A stretch of 64,000 nucleotides of DNA from Nocardia sp. alder85J (GTDB lineage Bacteria; Actinomycetota; Actinomycetes; Mycobacteriales; Mycobacteriaceae), in assembly GCF_020176955.2 (NCBI RefSeq), contig NZ_JAIUCZ020000012.1, positions 247,477 through 311,476 on the forward strand, written 5' to 3'. Below are positions 28,314 through 35,977 of this stretch, piece by piece. The notes under the pieces were generated by a model. It did no database searches. It was not told the DNA's origin and saw nothing but the letters and a program-made list of their open reading frames with translations. The first letter of the stretch is position 1. Each line of letters opens with the position of its first letter. The position numbers and the translations under genes were made by a program.

Positions 28314-28388
28314 ATGACCGCATCCGACATCATCTCGATCATCACCGCGCTGCTCGGCACCGGCTCGAGCCTCAAGTACACCCCGTAG
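28314..28388 (+). CDS. 24-aa small peptide downstream of the NRPS
   Basis: An ATG ORF of 24 codons lies in the intergenic region after the thioesterase. It is preceded by a very purine-rich ribosome site (GAGAAAGAGAAGGAAAAT), much stronger than most in the window. The peptide has a short acidic start (MTASD), a hydrophobic probable helix (IISIITALLG) and a GTGSSLKYTP tail. There is no signal peptide and no Cys. The core ITALLGTGSSL resembles the end of the next small ORF (LTALANVIGTGSSV). No function is assigned. Size and amphipathic look recall the small PorA/PorH cell-wall channel peptides of corynebacteria, but I see no clear homology. Confidence 0.6.
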   Translation: MTASDIISIITALLGTGSSLKYTP

Positions 28389-28433
28389 CCGAATCCGCCT
28401 CCCAGCATCGAATTCCAGGAAAGGACACCAACC

Positions 28434-28574
28434 ATGACGGGTAGCGCGAGCGCCCTCGCCTCCGCCTTCTCCAGCATCTTCACCGGCAGCGCGACCGGAA
28501 GTGCCGGTCTGTCGTCGGTTCTCACCGCACTGGCAAACGTGATCGGCACCGGATCGTCGGTGTCGCTCGGCTGA
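28434..28574 (+). CDS. 46-aa Ser/Ala/Gly-rich small peptide
   Basis: An ATG ORF of 46 codons starts 45 bases after the previous small stop, behind AGGAAAGGACACC. It is rich in Ser, Ala, Gly and Thr with two hydrophobic stretches (ALASAFSSIF and LSSVLTALANVIG) and ends GTGSSVSLG. It has no charged residue at all, no Cys and no classical signal peptide. The ending repeats the theme of the neighbouring 24-residue ORF, so the two look like a diverged pair made together. Possible roles are a membrane-active or cell-envelope peptide, or a small partner of the NRPS product. This is inference. Confidence 0.6.
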   Translation: MTGSASALASAFSSIFTGSATGSAGLSSVLTALANVIGTGSSVSLG

Positions 28575-28625
28575 CCCTGCGGGCCTGCGGAATTCGCGGC
28601 ACCAGCCGGCGAACCGTCCGCATGC

Positions 28626-28673
28626 GCACCGCGACGTGCCGGCACGATTTCCGCACCCGGTACGTCGCGGTGC
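28626..28673. terminator. Perfect 12-bp inverted repeat after the small ORFs
   Basis: GCACCGCGACGT (28626-28637) and ACGTCGCGGTGC (28662-28673) are perfect inverse complements with a 24-base loop, 51 bases after the second small ORF. It most likely ends the NRPS and small-ORF transcript before the nrtR promoter at 28690-28712. An operator role is possible. Confidence 0.55.
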
Positions 28674-28689
28674 CTCCCCGGGCTCCGTT

Positions 28690-28712
28690 ATCGTCAGACT
28701 GACGATTACAAT
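28690..28712 (+). promoter_or_regulatory. Palindromic operator and -10 box of the nrtR-like gene
   Basis: ATCGTCAGACTGACGAT (28690-28706) is a perfect palindrome with 8-bp arms; extended to GTTATCGTCAG/CTGACGATTAC it has one mismatch. A TACAAT -10 box follows directly (28707-28712). Its start point would fall at about 28719-28720, on the A of the gene's ATG, so the mRNA is probably leaderless. The palindrome fills the spacer before the -10, a good position for repression. Confidence 0.6.
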
Positions 28713-28719
28713 CGCGCCC

Positions 28720-29430
28720 ATGGGCAATGCTTTTCGCCTGAATGCCGCGGTAGCGGTCGAGCTGGTGGTGTTGACACTCGGTACACGCACCATGCCGAAC
28801 GATACCCTCTGCGCGCTGCTCGTCCAGCGGTTGTACGCACCGGCCCGGGGCCGGTGGGCATTGCCCGGCGGATTCGTGGAGCCCGACGAGAGCCTCTCCG
28901 GGGCCGCGGTCCGGGCACTGCGCGAGGAGACCAACATCCGCGCCGATCGGATCCATCTGGAGCAGTTGGCCACCTACGGCGAGCCGGGCCGCGACCCGCG
29001 CGGGCGCGTGATCAGTGTGGCCTATCTGGCGCTGATCCCGAACCTGCCGGCCCCGTCGGCCGGGGCCGAGGTCAGCGCGGCGGCGATCTGGTCCGTCGAT
29101 CAGGTGCTCGCCGACCGCGCGCGGCTGGCATTCGACCACCATCGGATCCTCACCGACGGGGTGGAGCGGGCCCGCGCCAAATTCGAATACTCTCCGCTGG
29201 CGACCGCGTTCTGTGGTCGCGAATTCACCGTGGCGGATCTGCGCCGGGTGTACGAGGTGGTGTGGGGCACCGATATCGACCCGCGCAATTTCCACCGCAA
29301 GGTGACCACCACGCCCGGTTTCGTGGAGCCCACCGGCCGGTCCACCACCCGCGACGGCGGCCGTCCCGCCCGGCTGTACCGGGCCGGTCCGGCACGGGCG
29401 CTGCACCCGCCGATGATGCGTCCCTCCTGA
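28720..29430 (+). CDS. nrtR: NrtR-family Nudix transcriptional regulator
   Basis: A 236-residue protein with an N-terminal Nudix fold (about 10-140) and a C-terminal winged-helix part (about 150-215), the layout of NrtR regulators that sense ADP-ribose and control NAD metabolism. The Nudix box GFVEPDES...RALREETNI departs from GX5EX7REUXEEXGU at two places: the first Glu is Ala and the Gly is Asn. Pyrophosphohydrolase activity is therefore probably lost while ligand binding may remain. I start it at ATG 28720 because a TACAAT box and operator sit immediately upstream and no Shine-Dalgarno is present, which fits a leaderless mRNA; a GTG at 28636 is less likely. No NAD-synthesis genes lie nearby, so its targets are elsewhere or it is self-regulated. 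Confidence 0.8.
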   Translation: MGNAFRLNAAVAVELVVLTLGTRTMPNDTLCALLVQRLYAPARGRWALPGGFVEPDESLSGAAVRALREETNIRADRIHLEQLATYGEPGRDPRGRVISVAYLALIPNLPAPSAGAEVSAAAIWSVDQVLADRARLAFDHHRILTDGVERARAKFEYSPLATAFCGREFTVADLRRVYEVVWGTDIDPRNFHRKVTTTPGFVEPTGRSTTRDGGRPARLYRAGPARALHPPMMRPS

Positions 29431-29437
29431 GCCACTG

Positions 29438-29463
29438 CGCCGAGACCAGCCCGAGACTCGGCG
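29438..29463 (+). terminator. Hairpin after nrtR
   Basis: CGCCGAG (29438-29444) pairs perfectly with CTCGGCG (29457-29463) across a 12-base loop, starting 8 bases after the nrtR stop. It is a plausible terminator. The rest of the gap to 29664 holds no gene I can support. Confidence 0.45.
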
Positions 29464-29664
29464 TGGCCCCCGCGTGAGCGACCGCCGCGATCGGAAGTCC
29501 CGAACGGCCGTGCCAGCACGCCTTTTTCGACGGACAGCACTTCGTTCAGCGTGAAATACCAGCCGTTCCACAGCGGATTCACAGCGTCGGGGTGACGGTC
29601 CGGCCGGGCGCGCCCCATACGCTCACCGGGTATCGGGTGATTCGGATGGGAGAGAGGGCGGAGC

Positions 29665-31632
29665 ATGGTGTCGATCTCCGGCGTGGCCGGCGAGGTGGAC
29701 CGGACGGCAGAGCCTCGGGAGGTGACGCCGATCGGCGCCGAACCACGGTGGGCGCGAACGGGACTCGCCGCACTGCTGGGAGCGACGGCGGTGCTGTACC
29801 TGTGGGGGCTGCGCGGCGCGGGCTGGGCGAACCCGTACTACGCCGCGGCGGTGCAGGCGGGCACGCGGAGCTGGAAGGCCCTGCTGTTCGCCGCGCTCGA
29901 TCCGGGGAACGCCATCACCGTCGACAAACCCCCGGCCGCGTTGTGGCTGATGGCGTTGTCCGGCCGGATATTCGGCTTCGGTTCGTGGTCGATGCTGCTG
30001 CCGCAGGCGCTGCTGGGCGTCGCGACCGTGGCGCTGCTGTATGCCACCGTCCGCCGGTGCAGCGGCCCCGCGGCCGGGCTGCTGGCGGGTGCGGCGCTGG
30101 CGCTCACCCCGGTCGCGGCGCTGATGTTCCGGTACAACAACCCGGACGCGCTGCTGACCCTGCTGGTGGTGCTGGCCGCCTACGGCGTGGTGCGGGCGCT
30201 GGGCTCGCCGGGCACCCGCTGGTGGTCGCCCGCCACCGGCTGGCTGGTGCTCGCGGGCGCGGCCGTCGGCCTGGGCTTCCTCACCAAGATGATGCAGGCG
30301 TTCCTGGTGCTGCCCGGTCTGGCGCTGGCGGTGCTGGTGGCCGCGCCCGGTGGTCTCGTCGTGCGGCTGGCCCGGCTGCTGACCGCGGGCGTCGCGGTCG
30401 TGGTCGCCGCGGGCTGGTATGTGGCGCTGGTGGAGTTGTGGCCGGCGGATGCCCGGCCGTACATCGGCGGTTCCACCGACAACAGCCTCTGGGAGCTGGC
30501 CGTCGACTACAACGGTCTCGGCCGGGTGTTCGGCCACCACGCGGGCCACCCGGCCGCGACCGGGCAGTCCGCACCGCAGGCCCAGTGGCACGCCGGGGCC
30601 ATGTCCGGCGGCGGGCCGGGACTCACCCGGCTGCTGCGGGACGGCCTGGCGACCGAATTCGGCTGGCTGCTGCCCGTGGCCGTGCTCGGCCTGCTGGCCG
30701 GGCTGTGGCTGACCCGTCGCCGCCCGCGCACCGACGCGGATCGGGCCGGGCTGCTGCTGTGGGGCGGCTGGCTGCTGGGTGCGGGCGCGGTGCTCAGCTT
30801 CATGAAGCAGTCCTTCCACACCTATTACACCGTCGAACTGGCCCCGGCTGTCGCGGCGCTGGCCGGCGTCGGCGTGGTGCTGCTGTGGCGGGCCCGCGAC
30901 CGGTCGGCGGCCCGGCTGACCCTGGCGGCGATGACGGTCACCGGCGCCGCCTGGGTCTTCGTCCTGCTCGGCCACACCCCGCACTGGGTGCCCTGGCTGC
31001 GTTGGATCCTGCTGATCGTCGCCGCGGCCGCGGCCGTGGCGCTGGTGCCGGGCGGTTCGATCCGCGGCGACGCGTCCGCCGTGCGCGGCAGTGACGATTC
31101 GGCCCGCCGCCGGGGCCGCGGCCTGGCGCCCGTGATCGCCGGTGCCGCAGTGCTTTCCGTGCTCGCCGGGCCCGCCGTCTACACCGTGCGGACGGTCGGG
31201 TTGCCGCACATCGGCGGCAGCCCGTACTCCGGTCCGTTCCGGCCGGACGCCCGGGGCCGCACCATGGCGGCGGAGGCTCCGCAACTGGACGCCCTGCTGG
31301 CCGGCGTGACCGGAAGTCGCTGGGCCGCAGCGGCGGTGGGCTCCTCCGATGTCAGCTCGATCGAATTGCGCACGGGCGCTTCACTGTTGGCGATCGGTGG
31401 ATTCAGCGGCCGGGACGGCTCGCCGACGCTGCCACAGTTCCGGCAGTACGTCGACGATGGCGCGGTGCGGTACTTCCTGAACCGCCCGCCGAGCCCGGAT
31501 CGGCGCGGCAACCGGCAGGATCAGGGCGCCACCAGCGGGGCCGAGATCACCGACTGGGTACGCGCCCACTACACCGCCCAGCGGCTCGACGGCGTCGAAG
31601 TCTACGACCTGAGCGCCACGCCCCGGGCCTGA
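29665..31632 (+). CDS. GT39/ArnT-like (YkcB-type) membrane glycosyltransferase
   Basis: A 655-residue GT-C polytopic membrane protein. Recognisable family motifs are GWANPYYAAAVQ with a long first outer loop, ALDPGNAITVDKPPAALWL, SWSMLLPQALLG, RYNNPDALLTLL and FLTKMMQAFLVLPGL in the first 250 residues. About 12 hydrophobic segments follow, and then a soluble C-terminal part with GGFSGRDGSPTLPQFRQYV. Such enzymes move a sugar from a polyprenyl-phosphate carrier to an acceptor outside the membrane; the acceptor here is unknown. The start ATG has GAGAGAGGGCGGAG upstream. It stands alone, converging with the double-TetR gene only 4 bases away. A role in decorating the NRPS product is possible by position only. 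Confidence 0.85.
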   Translation: MVSISGVAGEVDRTAEPREVTPIGAEPRWARTGLAALLGATAVLYLWGLRGAGWANPYYAAAVQAGTRSWKALLFAALDPGNAITVDKPPAALWLMALSGRIFGFGSWSMLLPQALLGVATVALLYATVRRCSGPAAGLLAGAALALTPVAALMFRYNNPDALLTLLVVLAAYGVVRALGSPGTRWWSPATGWLVLAGAAVGLGFLTKMMQAFLVLPGLALAVLVAAPGGLVVRLARLLTAGVAVVVAAGWYVALVELWPADARPYIGGSTDNSLWELAVDYNGLGRVFGHHAGHPAATGQSAPQAQWHAGAMSGGGPGLTRLLRDGLATEFGWLLPVAVLGLLAGLWLTRRRPRTDADRAGLLLWGGWLLGAGAVLSFMKQSFHTYYTVELAPAVAALAGVGVVLLWRARDRSAARLTLAAMTVTGAAWVFVLLGHTPHWVPWLRWILLIVAAAAAVALVPGGSIRGDASAVRGSDDSARRRGRGLAPVIAGAAVLSVLAGPAVYTVRTVGLPHIGGSPYSGPFRPDARGRTMAAEAPQLDALLAGVTGSRWAAAAVGSSDVSSIELRTGASLLAIGGFSGRDGSPTLPQFRQYVDDGAVRYFLNRPPSPDRRGNRQDQGATSGAEITDWVRAHYTAQRLDGVEVYDLSATPRA

Positions 31633-31636
31633 CCGC

Positions 31637-32920
31637 TCAGGACTGCGCCGCGGTGACGGCGTCCCGGGGCGCCGGGTGGCCGAAGAGGATCACCTCCATC
31701 AGCTGGACCACGCGGTCCGGGGGGCAACCGCCCGCGTCGTCCTCGCCGAAGTACCGGCCCAGGTCGACCACGAGCGCGAATCCGGCCTGGACCAGGATCC
31801 GGGCCTGGGCATCGGACAGTTCCGGGCGCACCGCCACCAGCAGGCGCACCCATTCGGCCACGATCAGCCGCTGGACGTTGCGCAGCATGGTGCGCTCCTC
31901 GGCGGGGACGTGGCCGAATTCGGCGTAGTACACGTAGGTCAGCGCGCGTTCGGCGAAGGAGCCGGTCACGTACAGGTCGACCAGCTGCACCAGCGCCTCG
32001 GCCGGGGTGCTCGACGCGGCGGTGGCCGGGCCGATGACCGCCGACATCCGGTCGGCGGCGCGCCGGAAGGCCGCCGCCAGCAGGTCGCTCTTGCTGCGGT
32101 AGTAGCGGTACACCGCCGAGGCCGCCGACAGGTCCGCCGCCTGCGCGATGTCCTCCACGCTGACATTGGGGTAGCCGCGCTCGTGGAACAGCTCGACCGA
32201 CTTCTTCAGCAGCAGTTCGTGTTTGAAGGACTGCGGGATCTCCACCGTGCGCGGCGGCCGGTGTTCGTCGGCGGTGTCCGGGAGTTCGGCCTCCAGCACC
32301 GCCCATGCCGTCGAATTCAGTACGGACGTCAGGGCTTTCACCGGCAGTGCGGCGTGATGATCGCCGATGCTGGAGATCATGCTCATCACCGTCACCGCGC
32401 GCACGGTCCGATCGCGGCGGGTCGGTCCGGGGCGCAGCTCGCCGAGCAGATCGCGCAGCACGCCCACGGCGCCGGCGAACTGCCGGTCGAGCACGGCGCG
32501 ATCGGTGTCGTCGAGGTAGCGCCGCTCCCAGCGGGCCAGCGCCACCGTGGGCCGATTACTGATGGTGTCGGCGATGACCGCGTCGAGCACCTGCTCGAGG
32601 CGTTGCCGCACCGGCAGCCCGGCGGCCTCCTCGGGCAGGGTCACCGCCGCGCTGGTCGCCGCCCCCAACCGCAGCAACTCCTCCCGGAACAGCGCGTACT
32701 TGCTGGGATAGTGCCGGTACAGGGCCGCCGAGGAGATACCGACACGGGCGGCGATGTCCTCCATGCTGACACCGTGGTACCCCAGCGCGCCGAAGGCGGC
32801 CGCGGAGGTCGCCGCGATCTGCGCGCGCCGATTCTTCGGGCGGCGCCGGACCACCCGCTCCGGTGGATCGCTGCCGGGCTGGTCGTCGCGGGAGTTGGCG
32901 CCGCGTTGCGCGCGGCTCAC
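31637..32920 (-). CDS. Tandem (double) TetR-family transcriptional regulator
   Basis: A 427-residue protein made of two complete TetR repressors in one chain. The first HTH is at about residues 28-75 (VSMEDIAARVGISSAALYRHYPSK). The second is at about 240-290 (VSVEDIAQAADLSAASAVYRYYRSK). Each is followed by its own helical ligand-binding part. A single TetR is about 200 residues, so this is a fusion or duplication, and one chain could act as a built-in dimer. I choose the GTG at 32920; the frame stays open to 32992 but the extra residues look non-coding. It converges with the glycosyltransferase gene. The ligand and targets are unknown. Confidence 0.85.
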   Translation of the reverse strand: MSRAQRGANSRDDQPGSDPPERVVRRRPKNRRAQIAATSAAAFGALGYHGVSMEDIAARVGISSAALYRHYPSKYALFREELLRLGAATSAAVTLPEEAAGLPVRQRLEQVLDAVIADTISNRPTVALARWERRYLDDTDRAVLDRQFAGAVGVLRDLLGELRPGPTRRDRTVRAVTVMSMISSIGDHHAALPVKALTSVLNSTAWAVLEAELPDTADEHRPPRTVEIPQSFKHELLLKKSVELFHERGYPNVSVEDIAQAADLSAASAVYRYYRSKSDLLAAAFRRAADRMSAVIGPATAASSTPAEALVQLVDLYVTGSFAERALTYVYYAEFGHVPAEERTMLRNVQRLIVAEWVRLLVAVRPELSDAQARILVQAGFALVVDLGRYFGEDDAGGCPPDRVVQLMEVILFGHPAPRDAVTAAQS

Positions 32921-33203
32921 GGTGCTGACCTGTCGCTCATGTTCCTGCCATGGTAACCAGCGGTTACCGTGCGGCCGCCCGCGTGCCACCACAGCCGGAG
33001 CGGGGCCGCCCCGGTCCGGCTGCGGCGCACCGGCGGCTCGAATCCCCGGAATGAAAGATCAACGGTGGCAAGTGCATTCGAAGTCAGTTCGCGACGGCCG
33101 CGGGTATCGAATCGGCATCGTTTCGGTTCGATGTGTGGTCGCGACACCCGGACAGCGCCGTAGTCTGCTGCGGATCCCCTCACCCTGCCGGAACGGAGTG
33201 CCG

Positions 33204-33647
33204 ATGCGCACGATGGACATCGAGCGCACCATTGCCGCCCCCATCGACGATGTGTTCGATTGGCTGACCGATGTCACCAACTATCAACGTGTGCCCTTCA
33301 TCCGCCGGGTCACCCTGGTCCGCCCCGGCGCCGTCGCCGAACACGGGGTGGGCGCGGTACGACTGATCGTCACCCCGCTGTGGCGGGTGACCCAGGAGAT
33401 CACCGAATACGATCCGCCGAAATGGCTGCGCTACCGGAATCTGAGCTCCTTTCCGCCGCAGTTCCATCAGGACGGGAATCTGACCTTCACCGAACTACCC
33501 GGCGGTACCCGGGTCCGGTGGCATACCGAATTCGAAGTCGCCACACCGATTTTCGGCCCGGCGTACACGCTGATGCTGGTGGCCGGTTTCGCGATGGGCC
33601 TGCGGCTGGTGCTCGGCACCGCCGACCGCGAACTACGCGGCATCTGA
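33204..33647 (+). CDS. SRPBCC-fold (polyketide cyclase/START-like) protein
   Basis: A 147-residue protein starting MRTMDIERTIAAPIDDVFDWLTDV, the typical opening of SRPBCC proteins, with WRVTQEITEYDPPKWLRYRNL and GGTRVRWHTEFEV. The fold makes a hydrophobic cavity for lipids or aromatic compounds; no substrate can be named. The start at 33204 follows GGAG by 5 bases; a GTG at 33198 is an alternative. It lies alone between two TetR genes, with a hairpin-forming repeat just after it. The 283 bases upstream show no gene. Confidence 0.75.
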   Translation: MRTMDIERTIAAPIDDVFDWLTDVTNYQRVPFIRRVTLVRPGAVAEHGVGAVRLIVTPLWRVTQEITEYDPPKWLRYRNLSSFPPQFHQDGNLTFTELPGGTRVRWHTEFEVATPIFGPAYTLMLVAGFAMGLRLVLGTADRELRGI

Positions 33648-33650
33648 GCC

Positions 33651-33686
33651 CCGGCGCCTGCGGAATTCGAGCGAGCGCGGCGCCGG
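33651..33686. terminator. Inverted repeat between convergent genes
   Basis: CCGGCGCC (33651-33658) and GGCGCCGG (33679-33686) form a perfect 8-bp stem with a 20-base loop, between the SRPBCC gene and the convergent TetR gene. Probably a bidirectional terminator. Confidence 0.5.
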
Positions 33687-33712
33687 CCGGGCGAGCGTCG
33701 TCCAGGTCGTCG

Positions 33713-34306
33713 TCAGGCGAGCGCGGCCCAGGCCATCCGGCGCAGCACCGGCCGCGCCTGACTGGCGAGCGTGGCCGGGGCGCTGTGCGGGGTGGAGTTG
33801 ATCAATCCGAAGGCGGCGTGCGCCTGCACCCGCGCGGCCGTCTCCGACAGTCCCGGATGCAGCTCGCGCAGGGCCGCGACCCAGATCTCCACGTATTGAC
33901 GCTGGGTCCGTCGCACCTGGCGTTCGGCGCGCTCGGGCAGATTCTTCAGGTCCCGGTCCTGGATGCGGATCAGCTCCGGCTCGCCGAGGGCGAAGTCCAG
34001 GTGGAAGTCGATCAGGCCGGACAGCGCGTCCAGCGGGGAGCCGGCCCCCGCCACCACGGCCCGCCCGCCCGCGAGCAGGCGCTCGCTGATCCCCACCAGC
34101 AACTCGACCAGCAGCGCTTCCTTGTTCGGGAAGTGCCGGTACACCGCGGGGCCGCTGATCCCGGCCGCGGCCCCCAGGTCGTCGAGGCGCACCCCGGGAA
34201 ATCCACGGTCGGCGATCAGCCGGGCGCCCGCTTCCAGCAATTGCTGCCTACGTTGTGCCTTCAGCTGCTCCCGGCGCGTGGGGGCGACGGCGTCGCTGCT
34301 GGTCAT
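33713..34306 (-). CDS. TetR-family repressor of branched-chain catabolism (BkaR-like)
   Basis: A 197-residue TetR regulator: N-terminal HTH at about 15-62 (VRLDDLGAAAGISGPAVYRHFPNK), helical ligand domain after it. It is divergent from accD1 with 93 bases between the starts and a palindromic site in the gap. In mycobacteria the accD1-accA1-fadE19-citE locus is likewise headed by a TetR repressor called BkaR, so by sequence and synteny this is probably its orthologue. It would repress the leucine operon and itself, relieved by an acyl-CoA or keto-acid intermediate. The start ATG has CAAGGAGGAGCG upstream. Confidence 0.8.
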   Translation of the reverse strand: MTSSDAVAPTRREQLKAQRRQQLLEAGARLIADRGFPGVRLDDLGAAAGISGPAVYRHFPNKEALLVELLVGISERLLAGGRAVVAGAGSPLDALSGLIDFHLDFALGEPELIRIQDRDLKNLPERAERQVRRTQRQYVEIWVAALRELHPGLSETAARVQAHAAFGLINSTPHSAPATLASQARPVLRRMAWAALA

Positions 34307-34338
34307 CGCTCCTCCTTGCGTGTTATCTGGACAACTCA

Positions 34339-34380
34339 GTTAGTCAAGATTATCTTGGATTCCAGTTATTGGCGACTAAC
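34339..34380. promoter_or_regulatory. Candidate operator between the BkaR-like gene and accD1
   Basis: Two symmetric elements share the divergent gap: CAAGATTATCTTG (34345-34357), a palindrome with 6-bp arms around one base, and GTTAGTC (34339-34345) with its inverse GACTAAC (34374-34380). This AT-rich stretch is unlike its surroundings and is the natural binding site for the TetR repressor. Confidence 0.6.
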
Positions 34381-34399
34381 CGATCTGCAAGGTGGCGTG

Positions 34400-35977
34400 A
34401 TGACGGTTTCGCAGGAGGCGCGGGTCGGCCATCGGCCGGCGCACCTCGAACTGGTGGACGATCTGCGGGCGCGGCTGGCGGCGGTGGCGCTGGGTGGTCC
34501 GGCGCGGGCCCGCGAGCGGCATGTGGCCCGCGGCAAACTGCTGCCGCGGCAGCGTGTGGATCGGCTGCTCGATCCGGGCAGCCCGTTCCTGGAGTTGTCG
34601 CCGCTGGCGGCCACCGGCATGTACGACGACGATTCGCCGGGCGCGGGCATCATCACCGGCATCGGCCGGGTGTCCGGCCGAGAGTGTGTGATCGTCGCCA
34701 ACGATGCCACGGTCAAGGGCGGCACCTACTACCCGATGACGGTCAAGAAGCATCTGCGCGCGCAAGAGGTGGCGTTGCAGAACCGGCTGCCCTGTATCTA
34801 TCTGGTCGACTCCGGTGGTGCCTTCCTGCCCCGGCAGGACGAGGTGTTCCCGGACCGGGAGCATTTCGGGCGCATCTTCTACAACCAGGCCACCATGAGC
34901 GCTCAGGGCATCGCGCAGATCGCGGCCGTGCTCGGATCCTGCACCGCCGGTGGCGCGTACGTGCCCGCGATGAGCGACGAGGCGGTGATCGTCCGCAACC
35001 AGGGCACCATCTTCCTCGGCGGCCCGCCGCTGGTGAAGGCCGCGACCGGTGAGGTGGTCACCGCCGAGGAGCTCGGCGGTGGCGAACTGCATTCGCGCGT
35101 CTCGGGTGTCACCGACCATCTGGCCGAGGACGACGAGGACGCGCTGCGGATCGTGCGGCGCATCGTCGCCACCCTGGGCCCGAAATCCCCGACGCCCTGG
35201 GAGGTGCGGCCGTCGGTGGAACCGCCTGCGGCGCAACAGGAGCTGTACGACGTCGTGCCGGTCGACCTGCGCACCCCCTACGACGTGCGGGAAGTGATCA
35301 CCCGCACGGTCGATGGCGGTGAATTCCAGGAGTTCAAGGCCGAATACGGCCGCACCCTGGTCACCGCCTTCGCGCGCATCCACGGCCACCCGGTCGGCAT
35401 CGTGGCCAACAACGGCGTGCTGTTCGGCGAATCCGCGGTCAAGGGTGCGCATTTCATCGAATTGTGCGACAAGCGGCAGATCCCGTTGGTGTTTCTGCAG
35501 AACATCACCGGTTTCATGGTGGGTCGTGACTACGAGGCCGGTGGCATCGCCAAGCACGGCGCCAAGATGGTGACGGCCGTCGCCTGCGCCCGGGTCCCGA
35601 AACTCACGGTGGTGATCGGCGGGTCGTACGGCGCCGGTAACTACTCGATGTGCGGGCGCGCGTATTCGCCCCGGTTCCTGTGGATGTGGCCGAACGCGCG
35701 GATCTCGGTGATGGGCGGTGAGCAGGCCGCCTCGGTGCTGGCCACCGTCCGCGGCGAATCGCTGCGGGAGGGCTGGAGCGAGGAGGATCAGGAGGCGTTC
35801 AAGGCGCCGATCCGGGAACAGTACGAGCTGCAAGGTAATCCGTACTACTCGACCGCGCGGCTGTGGGACGACGGTGTGATCGACCCGGCCGATACTCGTA
35901 CCGTTCTGGGGCTGGCACTGTCGGTCTGCGCGCAGGCACCCCTGGATCCGGTTTCCTACGGCGTCTTCCGGATGTGA
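34400..35977 (+). CDS. accD1: Acyl-CoA carboxylase beta subunit (methylcrotonyl-CoA type)
   Basis: A 525-residue carboxyltransferase subunit. It moves carboxyl from biotin to an acyl-CoA. Length and motifs (YPMTVKKHLRAQEVA, YLVDSGGAFLPRQDEVFPD, NITGFMVGRDYEAGGIAKHGAKM, IGGSYGAGNYSMCGRAY) match the 3-methylcrotonyl-CoA carboxylase beta group rather than propionyl-CoA carboxylase. The start is ATG 34400 with AAGGTGG upstream; the open frame before it covers the TetR gene and is not coding. It overlaps the next gene as TGATG. First gene of the leucine operon. Confidence 0.92.
   Translation: MTVSQEARVGHRPAHLELVDDLRARLAAVALGGPARARERHVARGKLLPRQRVDRLLDPGSPFLELSPLAATGMYDDDSPGAGIITGIGRVSGRECVIVANDATVKGGTYYPMTVKKHLRAQEVALQNRLPCIYLVDSGGAFLPRQDEVFPDREHFGRIFYNQATMSAQGIAQIAAVLGSCTAGGAYVPAMSDEAVIVRNQGTIFLGGPPLVKAATGEVVTAEELGGGELHSRVSGVTDHLAEDDEDALRIVRRIVATLGPKSPTPWEVRPSVEPPAAQQELYDVVPVDLRTPYDVREVITRTVDGGEFQEFKAEYGRTLVTAFARIHGHPVGIVANNGVLFGESAVKGAHFIELCDKRQIPLVFLQNITGFMVGRDYEAGGIAKHGAKMVTAVACARVPKLTVVIGGSYGAGNYSMCGRAYSPRFLWMWPNARISVMGGEQAASVLATVRGESLREGWSEEDQEAFKAPIREQYELQGNPYYSTARLWDDGVIDPADTRTVLGLALSVCAQAPLDPVSYGVFRM

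Noticed and set aside
28314..28574. RiPP precursor pair
   Set aside because: No leader/core architecture, no Cys or other typical modified residues, and no modification enzyme next to them.
29465..29660. Minus-strand frame reading NPLWNGWYFTLNEV upstream of the glycosyltransferase
   Set aside because: The short stretch looks protein-like, but it has no convincing start, no ribosome site and no family I recognise. I left it as intergenic.
31676..32956. Plus-strand frame opposite the double-TetR gene
   Set aside because: No recognisable motif. The minus strand has two clear TetR HTH domains.
34320..34347. Minus-strand sigma-70 promoter for the BkaR-like gene (TTGACT, 16 bases, TAACAC)
   Set aside because: The start point it predicts would fall inside the ribosome-binding site, so the match is probably chance.
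33260..34399. Upstream extension of the accD1 frame
   Set aside because: It would cover the SRPBCC gene, the TetR gene and the operator. The carboxylase homology starts just after ATG 34400, which has its own ribosome site.
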